Origin: Amanita rubescens
Lineage: Eukaryota > Basidiomycota > Agaricomycetes > Agaricales > Amanitaceae
Length of the DNA: 38,875 nt
Direction of reading: 5' to 3'
Assembly: GCA_015039365.1 (NCBI GenBank)
Contig: WION01000499.1
Span: 1 to 38,875 of the forward strand
The notes under the pieces were generated by a model, which had not been told where the DNA came from, did no database searches, and worked only from the letters and a program-made list of their open reading frames with translations. This document shows, one piece after another, positions 33,149-38,875 of this stretch. Position numbers and translations under genes: made by a program. Each line of letters begins with the position of its first letter. The first letter of the stretch is position 1.

Positions 33149-33870
33149 ATGTACGGCGAGGATGCTCGTACATTTTGGTGTGCTGTCTACGGTAGCCCAA
33201 TTCCATTCGAAATATCTGTCTATGTCAATGTCAATGTCAACGGCTTGAAGAAGGGTATCATAAAGGAAACAGCTCTTCGTGATGTCGCTTACTCCAGCCT
33301 AGTGCTTTGGAAGGTATTTTCTATTCATGGGACCGGGACCTGTGTTTCCACTGACCCTATCTTGCCAGCTAAGCATCCCAGCAGAACCTGTGAATCCCGA
33401 AAAATCTCTCTGGCAGCGTATTAGAAAGTGAGGCGATGTGGAGATGTTCACCAAAGAGTTGACCGACTCTACACAGGAGATCACAACCCCCTCCCAAAAA
33501 CCATGTCTGCATTCTGGTGCAACTTCCATTCAGTGAGGCCATAGTTGTCCTTTGTCATGCCTTCACCGCCACCACTACATTCAATAGATGACTCCAGATC
33601 CTCACCGGCTATAATCCATCATAAGCTATGGGGAGAGCATGAATTCTTTGGCAAGATATTCCGTACCGCAAACCTGACCGAACAAGACTTCAAAGGACTT
33701 CAAGATCTGCTGGACGTAGAGGGTCCTGGACGCACCTCTGACTCTTATGTGGCGAAGGACGTTCTTGCCAATAAATCTGACTTCTTACGCAAAAAGAGCG
33801 AACTGACACAAAGGACGATTTTTTTAATTTTCTCTCTCAACCTTGAAATCAACCTTGAAATGTCAATCGG
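33149..33870 (+). pseudogene. Crinkler-type (CRN) header remnant
   Basis: From ATG 33149 the frame reads FWCAVYGSPIPFEISV then NGLKKGIIKETALRDVAYSS and LVLWK. After a GT-AG intron (about 33316-33369) it continues with a pair like EKSLWQRIRK. This resembles the ubiquitin-like N-terminal header of fungal and oomycete crinkler proteins. An in-frame TGA follows at about 33423-33425, and later sequence near 33545-33830 is open only in another frame, so the gene is broken. No C-terminal effector domain is seen. A triple ATGTCA hexamer at 33222-33239 encodes VNVNVN. Similarity to the header family is from memory and moderate. Confidence 0.55.
33222..33239 (+). repeat. Triple ATGTCA hexamer in the crinkler-type frame
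   Basis: Three perfect tandem copies of atgtca keep the reading frame and encode alternating Val and Asn. Confidence 0.9.
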
Positions 33871-34014
33871 CTAGGGTTCTCCATGCATCTGGACTGGCGG
33901 CTTTACCGAAAGGTAGCCGGATAATTTGTGCAATCATAACGTCAAAAAAAAAGTAGGAGTCTGATCTCGATCGCGATTCAAATACTCGTTCATATGAAAC
34001 ATACACACTACTAT

Positions 34015-35596
34015 TTAGTCGGTATAAGCACGAGGCGTTGCATCTTTCTTTGTGTCCACGCTAATGCCTTGCTGCTTCCATATCTCCGTCTGTCGATCCT
34101 TTGCCTTTTTACCCGTCTTCTCCTCATACTCTACAACAGACGTAGGTGTCTCTCCATGCGGCGTGGCGCGCACCGCATGTCGCGTCGCAGGCCAAAAATC
34201 AAACGTGGCAGAGTGTGTGACGATCTGAAACGTAAAGAGAGTTGAGATGTGCAAATCTAGAAAGCAGATCCTCTAACCCTGTTGTCCCAGATCGCGACCG
34301 AATTCGGCTCCCATTTGAAGCGCACCTGAAAGTCGGGGTTCTCTGCAATTTGACGATACAAAAACGTCAGCACCGCATCTGACTCTGCTTTGGGAAGGCC
34401 AACGATCCGTTGAGTGAAGCCTGGGTAAATGTGAGTTTGTGGGGGAACTCTCGCATGGGTCCGAACATACCGGGGTTGACGTAGACGCTCTTCCAGCCGG
34501 TGACTGGGTGCACGCGCACAATGGGATGTACCGTCTCGATTGGTTCCCGGCGAACAGGCAGCCCTGCATCTCGCGTACCTTGCGCTTGCCTTACGGCGCT
34601 ATGTACTGCTGACAAGCCTTCAAGGTAGGTGCGGAATCCAAGGCTCAGAGAAGAATACAGCGCGTAGCTACTCTCGTCTCAGACAACGAAGCACGCTGTG
34701 CATTTTACTCACCCAGAGCTCCAAAGTGTATCACCACCGACTTCGGGGCCCGTGAGGAGCTTGAGCAAAGTGGTGGATGGCGGTTGCAATTCATAGGACA
34801 CCTGAGCCAGGGTTCAATAAACTTGACAAGGCTCGTTTTGCAAGACATACATCCGAGTGCCACAATTCCAGCTTGGAGAAAGCAGTCGAGTCATGTCGGC
34901 GAGAGGCATCAGTGTAAACCACTGCGTTAAACGGTTCGACTGCCTCGGAGAGGATGAAAAAATACACCACGAACCGTGTACTTCTTCAAGGCCAATCTTT
35001 GGGATCGGGTTAGATGCGTGCTTATGCAGTGGACCCCAATACCTCCCAAGGTCCAACTGCTGGTGAATGTCTAACTCTTGTTCTCGGAAAACTATATTGG
35101 AACGTCAGCCTGGCAGCGATAATCGTTCTTCTCAAACTTACACACTACTCCGCGCTCTGCAACTAAAAGAGCACTGGAAAGGACTTTATCATCATGCTCG
35201 ACATTTCGCAGAACAGGAAACGTGCAGCTCATCTTTCTGCTTGTCGCTCAACTGCCTCAGATCGATGCCGTGCAACTCAGTCCCAATAACAGGTGTCAAG
35301 TGTTTAACCTTGGAGGCTGCGGCAAATAGGCTCTTCTTTTCTGGGTCTGCGGCCAGTCCACGGTCGCTGACCGGGACAATGGCCAATGGTGCCCATTTAA
35401 CATCGGGGAAAAACGGCTAAAGCAACAATGTCAGCGCACCGACGTGCGCATCGACCTCTACCACGCTCACCTTCAATTGAGCGTACGGGTAGTTATTGTC
35501 GTCTTTGTCGCTAGTAGCAGAGGGCGAATAGAACGGATTAATGAGCTTGGAGGGAGCCTGAATATCATGAACAGGACTAATTACAGCAGGAGCCAT
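34015..35596 (-). CDS. TauD/TfdA-family 2-oxoglutarate/Fe(II) dioxygenase
   Basis: Nine exons give 391 residues in phase: 35596-35471, 35416-35226, 35173-35142, 35091-34975, 34921-34851, 34801-34713, 34667-34471, 34420-34278 and 34224-34015. Iron ligands are His177 and Asp179 (ELWHSDVSYE) and His326 (VTHSATFD). Arg341 (RHAVRATP) is placed to bind 2-oxoglutarate. Other family landmarks are VIGTELHGIDL, GLEEVHVVYTDASRRHDSTA and HPVTGWKSVYVNPGFTQRIV. Fungal members such as Jlp1 oxidise sulfonates including taurine; the substrate here is not determinable. Intron 2 starts with GC (GCACGT at 35225), and this junction is required for the frame. The gene is cytosolic by appearance, with no signal peptide. 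It diverges from the coiled-coil gene over 272 bp. Confidence 0.93.
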
Positions 35597-35868
35597 TGTG
35601 AGTTGGATTATCCCTCTTTCTCCTCCCTTTTATCCCATTGGGCAGACTAATATTATACGCAGGTTGCGCGAGATGTCGCCATAGTCCAACGTGACCAACA
35701 TCTGTGCAAGCTGTAACGATGGCGTACTGGCTGCCGCGCAGCCGATGATTGGCGTATGTTCATATCATATTGCCAATGATATGATCGTGTCAGGTTTGCT
35801 CATTACATCATCCATTAAACCATTTAGGGGTTTCCGCCTGAATCAGAACCCCTAAAACACTTCGCTTC
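35597..35868. promoter_or_regulatory. Divergent promoter region, dioxygenase / coiled-coil gene
   Basis: 272 bp lie between the two start codons. The region contains the short inverted sequence aggggttt...aacccct (35826-35853), and a decayed counterpart lies at about 31600-31880 (gggtttcagaccct). No named regulatory site is recognised. Confidence 0.45.
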
Positions 35869-36954
35869 ATGACTGAGACTCCTTTCAGCGGTAGAAGCAT
35901 ATACTTCGACGCTTCTGATAGACTTGGTACTTTGCCTACTGCAACTGCGAGGATGAATAACCACAATGTCGAACAAGACCTCTACCACGAAGCCTCTGCT
36001 GGTAACTCCGCTACCCAGCCTAGTAACAACCGCGAGTCGCTGGGCTGGCTTCCGACTATCGAAGAGCCTTCGGAGATTAGCACCAGCATCAGACACAGCT
36101 GGAATGGCGTGCCATCGACTGCAAAGTTGCGCGTCCCCTCTCCCGTGCCCTCCGCTTCTGACCCTCCAGCCGCTGTTGGGGATACATTGACCGACCTCGG
36201 TGGTAATCACGGCGAAGGGAATTATGGCAGGCGGTCCGGGTCGTTGTTGTCTCGAAAGAGCATCTTTACCAACGTGGATGGTCAACCCATAAGCGGGTCT
36301 ACGTTCATTCATGGTGCAGGCACGGTTGGACCAAACGCAACGGCGACGCGAAACGAGGAGTTGACGTTGCGAGCTGCATCTGCGGATACTGCTCTTGCGT
36401 CCCGACAAAAGTCGAGGATCAAGAAGCACGAGGGTAGGTCTTCTCTTCTCGGGAAGCGTTGCTAGTGTGCTTACTGAAGAGGGTGCAGCGAAAGAGGCGC
36501 GGCGCTTGTCCAAGATAGTGAAGGAGGAAGGCAAGGTGGAGAAGAAGGTGCTTTCGGTTGCGATCAATGAACTGGCAGAATTACAGGGTTTGCAAAAGAA
36601 GGCTGTAAAGGTAGGTTAGTTTTTCGCCACCGAGGGCCAAAACTAAACGTGGAGGATTAGGACGAAGGAAAGGCTCATACTGCGCATACCAAGATACTTG
36701 GGAGCCTGCGGAAATGCGAAGCAGAGTATATGGAGGCAAAGGCTAAATACGAAGCGACATTGTCACGGCTCAGTGCTGAATCGCAGGCGCTCACCAGAAT
36801 TAGGCATAATGCCAGGGAAGCTGCTGAGCAGATGCAGGCAAAGTCTCAAGAAGTGGATAGCCTTAGAGCAATGTACAGTGTGGACGAGAGGGAGCGAGAG
36901 GTGAAGCTGATGCAGTTGACAGGGTCAAAGTCACGATCCCTGTTTCGGAGATAG
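35869..36954 (+). CDS. Coiled-coil protein, function unknown
   Basis: Three exons (35869-36433, 36489-36610, 36661-36954) give 326 residues in phase. The acceptor of intron 1 could also fall 5 or 7 bases earlier, changing one or two residues. The N-terminal 190 residues are Ser/Thr/Gly-rich and probably disordered (SLGWLPTIEEPSEISTS, LLSRKSIFTNVDGQPISG). The C-terminal part is a long charged coiled coil (AKEARRLSKIVKEEGKVEKK, LSRLSAESQALTRIRHNARE) ending in a basic SRSLFRR. There is no membrane segment. I cannot name the family. Its first codons appear duplicated near 31885-31955. Confidence 0.75.
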
Positions 36955-37016
36955 ATCTTTTGGACAATGTGGTATTGCGTACATGTATCAGTCATATTAA
37001 TACAGAGGGACATTAA

Positions 37017-37893
37017 TCAGAGAATCTTTGCTACTTCAGCGTCAATAGCGTCGGGCGTCGTCGTAGAAGCCCAACGATTGACAACTTTCCCGTTCTTGTC
37101 GACTAGGAATTTCTCGAAATTCCACTAAAAGACATGAGAGAGATGTATTCACAGCGAAAAACGGTCTTGCCTTGATGCGGCTGAGTCCCAAAAGCCCCGA
37201 TTTTTCGTTCTTTAGCCACTTAAACACTTCATTCGTGTTACTTCCGTTGACTTCTGATTTCTTCATCAAGGGGAAGACAACGCCATGATTGAGAGTGCAA
37301 AACTCGGCAATGCCCTCGTCATCTTTGGGTTCCTGACCACCAAACTTTGTATTATGCGACGTCAGACAATAATAATCATAGCGGTTGCTATTCATGTTTA
37401 CCTGGTTGCATGGGAAGCCAAGGACGACGAGTCCGCGGTCCTTGTATTTATCGTGGAGCGCTTGCAGACCTGTGCGCAACCAGACTGTTCCAGCACACCG
37501 TCGGATATTAGAGGCTGCGTTAGTTCTCACCTTTGTACTGGGGCGTGAACCCACTGTAAGCAATGAATGAATGAATTGACGACGATCAGTAAGTGACTTG
37601 GTTGACACCTACCATTGTGAGGCAACATTGACGATTAGAACCGTCTTTCCTTTCAACTGCGCAAAGTCGTACGTTTCACCTCCCGGTAGTTCAGCCTTGA
37701 GTGAATGGAAACCTGACTCGTTGGACATTGTAGAAAATCCACGAATAGAAATGGGTATGTGGGATGAGAAAACCTTGCTATGTGGTTTTGTAATACGGCG
37801 GAATCTAGCTATAGGAAGTTGTCTGGTTCTTACAAACCAGAGGATGGTCGGCGGTGAGCGGAGTTGCGTGATCCTTCGCACTGAGTTGTACAT
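37017..37893 (-). CDS. Glutathione peroxidase (thiol peroxidase type), two in-frame starts
   Basis: Five exons (37893-37613, 37553-37531, 37469-37402, 37344-37171, 37124-37017) give 217 residues, or 162 from the internal Met56 at 37728. The catalytic set is present: peroxidatic Cys94 in [14 protein letters not shown], Gln in FPCNQFGGQEP and Trp in [13 protein letters not shown] likely resolving Cys lies in [13 protein letters not shown]. The enzyme reduces peroxides, in fungi usually with thioredoxin. The long form begins with an Arg-rich, acid-free stretch ([22 protein letters not shown]) typical of a mitochondrial presequence, and the short form would be cytosolic. Intron 4 begins with GC (GCAAGA at 37170) and no GT donor gives the right frame. 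The start lies 42 bp after the TERT stop codon. Confidence 0.94.
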
Positions 37894-37935
37894 GACGCTA
37901 TTTCTAGTCTATCAAATCACGCGCCCACGTGTAGG
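37894..37935 (-). promoter_or_regulatory. 42-bp TERT-GPX spacer with CACGTG box
   Basis: Only 42 bp separate the TERT stop (37936-37938) from the upstream GPX start. A CACGTG E-box lies at 37926-37931. GPX promoter elements must otherwise extend into the TERT 3' coding region, unless the short form from 37728 is the main product and transcription starts inside the presequence region. Confidence 0.5.
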
Positions 37936-38875
37936 TTAGAATCTGATCCCCGAGAGCCCTGCCTCGCCTTCCCTCACCAGCCTTCGGAACCTTCCGTTGT
38001 ATTGTCTATATCGTGCTCGTGATAGTTCGAAACGAAGAAGTGAAAGCAATTTTCCATAATGCTGCGCCTTTTGTGATAAGATGTTATAAAATGCGCGATT
38101 GCCGAGCCTGTACCATATAAATCGCATGACATGTCAAGCGAAAGCGAATCTCACCAGACGACGACCGTCCTTCGTACATCACATACTGCACCATGGTCAA
38201 CGGCAATTTTCTTTAAGCCCTTACCTTTGATTGACGAAAAGGTATAGTTGACCAGATTCTGCACCGTGCCTAGATGATTCTATGTAAGTCCAATGTGCGC
38301 GATTTTGTGAGAATGAACAGACGGAAGATGAATGATTCATTTTTCCTGGGCCCAAGACCTCTAGCACGCAGATACGTGTGCACCTTCATAGCAAGCAGCA
38401 GAAAATTTTGGTATATGTTGAGGTGTACAACGTGCTCGCCGTTAAGGCTTGCGTCTGTGTAAATAATATGACTCCTCGACTTCGAGTATCTTGAAATACA
38501 TTGATTAAGTGAATACGATATCTCCTTTATTATTAAACTTACAGGAGCATCCTGTTAATAAAATTCAGACCAGGGCTTCGTCCTCTATGAACAGTTACGG
38601 AGTCGAGCAGGTCTGCATTTGTTACTAACTGCTCAGCAAAGATTGAATGCACATGCTACTCACTGATACCAAAATATCTTGGGTAGTCGACTGTTATGGT
38701 CAATTCCTTCATGTCGATCAAGAAACCACACCAAGGAAAACCTGCAATGTTTTTATTTAGCAAGTCATAGCAGAATACAATCTGATATTAATACTCTGGT
38801 TTGGATCCGTTACATTCTGTATTTGATGGTCATAGTCGAAATTTGTTAGTGTCTTGTCATGAGATATAGAAAAGC
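37936..38875 (-). CDS. TERT: Telomerase reverse transcriptase, C-terminal part (runs off the window)
   Basis: Six exon segments (38875-38795, 38741-38670, 38612-38543, 38489-38323, 38269-38155, 38107-37936) keep one frame and encode the last 224 residues. The first segment carries KTLTNFDYD, a motif D-like Lys region. Next comes FPWCGFLID, the motif E primer grip of telomerase, then the thumb extension (VDYPRYF, TVHRGRSPGLNF, SHIIYTDASLNGEHVVHLNI, YQNFLLLAMKVHTYLR) and a C-terminal region with VVVWLGNRAFYNILSQKA. The fingers and palm catalytic motifs lie beyond the right edge. The enzyme extends chromosome ends with an RNA template. All visible introns are 47-57 nt with GT-AG ends. The part present appears intact. 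Confidence 0.9.

Larger units (their letters stand above)
33965..35965. repeat. Second duplicated block, right copy D2
   Basis: A longer, better-preserved counterpart of 30590-31955 in direct orientation, about 3.4 kb apart left edge to left edge. It contains the intact TauD-family gene, the divergent promoter and the first codons of the coiled-coil gene. Confidence 0.82.

Noticed and set aside
35444..35650. Plus-strand frame opposite the dioxygenase first exon
   Set aside because: It is antisense to a well-supported multi-exon gene and has no independent support.
1..38875. CRISPR arrays, tRNA or rRNA genes
   Set aside because: I looked for spaced direct repeats and for cloverleaf landmarks and saw none; by-eye search for tRNAs is not exhaustive.

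Overview
The window looks like nuclear DNA of a mushroom-forming basidiomycete (Agaricomycetes). Genes are packed on both strands with short introns of about 45-65 nt. The protein families are fungal: MIC60, an ATG22-like transporter, alpha-arrestin, a peroxisomal-type carrier, an Arp10-like actin-related protein, MED22, a GATA factor, TauD dioxygenase, glutathione peroxidase and telomerase reverse transcriptase. Several family members (an APH-type phosphotransferase, a kinase-like gene, an F-box/LRR gene, a crinkler-type header) are of kinds known to expand in Agaricomycetes. I assembled exons by hand from splice signals, phase and remembered family conservation. Wherever I call a gene intact, the exon lengths sum to a multiple of three.

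Layout. (1) 1-8532 is an accessory, repeat-rich left arm. A roughly 1.7-kb block occurs as direct copies A (124-1890), B (4024-5600) and a fragment C (5917-6250). A single-exon APH-family gene lies between A and B, and a broken kinase gene lies directly after C. (2) 9043-30286 is a dense core of apparently intact single-copy genes: a conserved fungal coiled-coil protein, MIC60, ATG22-like transporter, alpha-arrestin, a METTL21-type methyltransferase (one frameshift), a mitochondrial/peroxisomal carrier, an F-box protein, Arp10-like protein, a PX-PB1 protein, a membrane coiled-coil protein, MED22 and a Q-rich GATA factor. Several pairs are divergent over 100-610 bp or convergent over 12-120 bp. 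(3) 30590-36954 is a second duplicated region. A TauD-family dioxygenase exists as an intact 9-exon copy (34015-35596) and a decayed direct copy (about 30640-31590). Crinkler-type remnants lie between them, and a coiled-coil gene diverges from the intact copy's promoter. (4) 37017-38875 carries a glutathione peroxidase with two in-frame starts. Only 42 bp upstream is the 3' end of a telomerase reverse transcriptase gene that runs off the right edge.

Together the core serves mitochondrial architecture, vacuolar/peroxisomal transport and its ubiquitin adaptors, transcription, dynactin and polarity. The two arms show local duplication and gene decay. Main points for a second look: four GC-AG introns clustered in the right third, the TERT-GPX arrangement, the 17-bp tandem duplication that breaks the kinase gene, the unexplained three-copy block, and the duplicated TauD/divergent-promoter unit.
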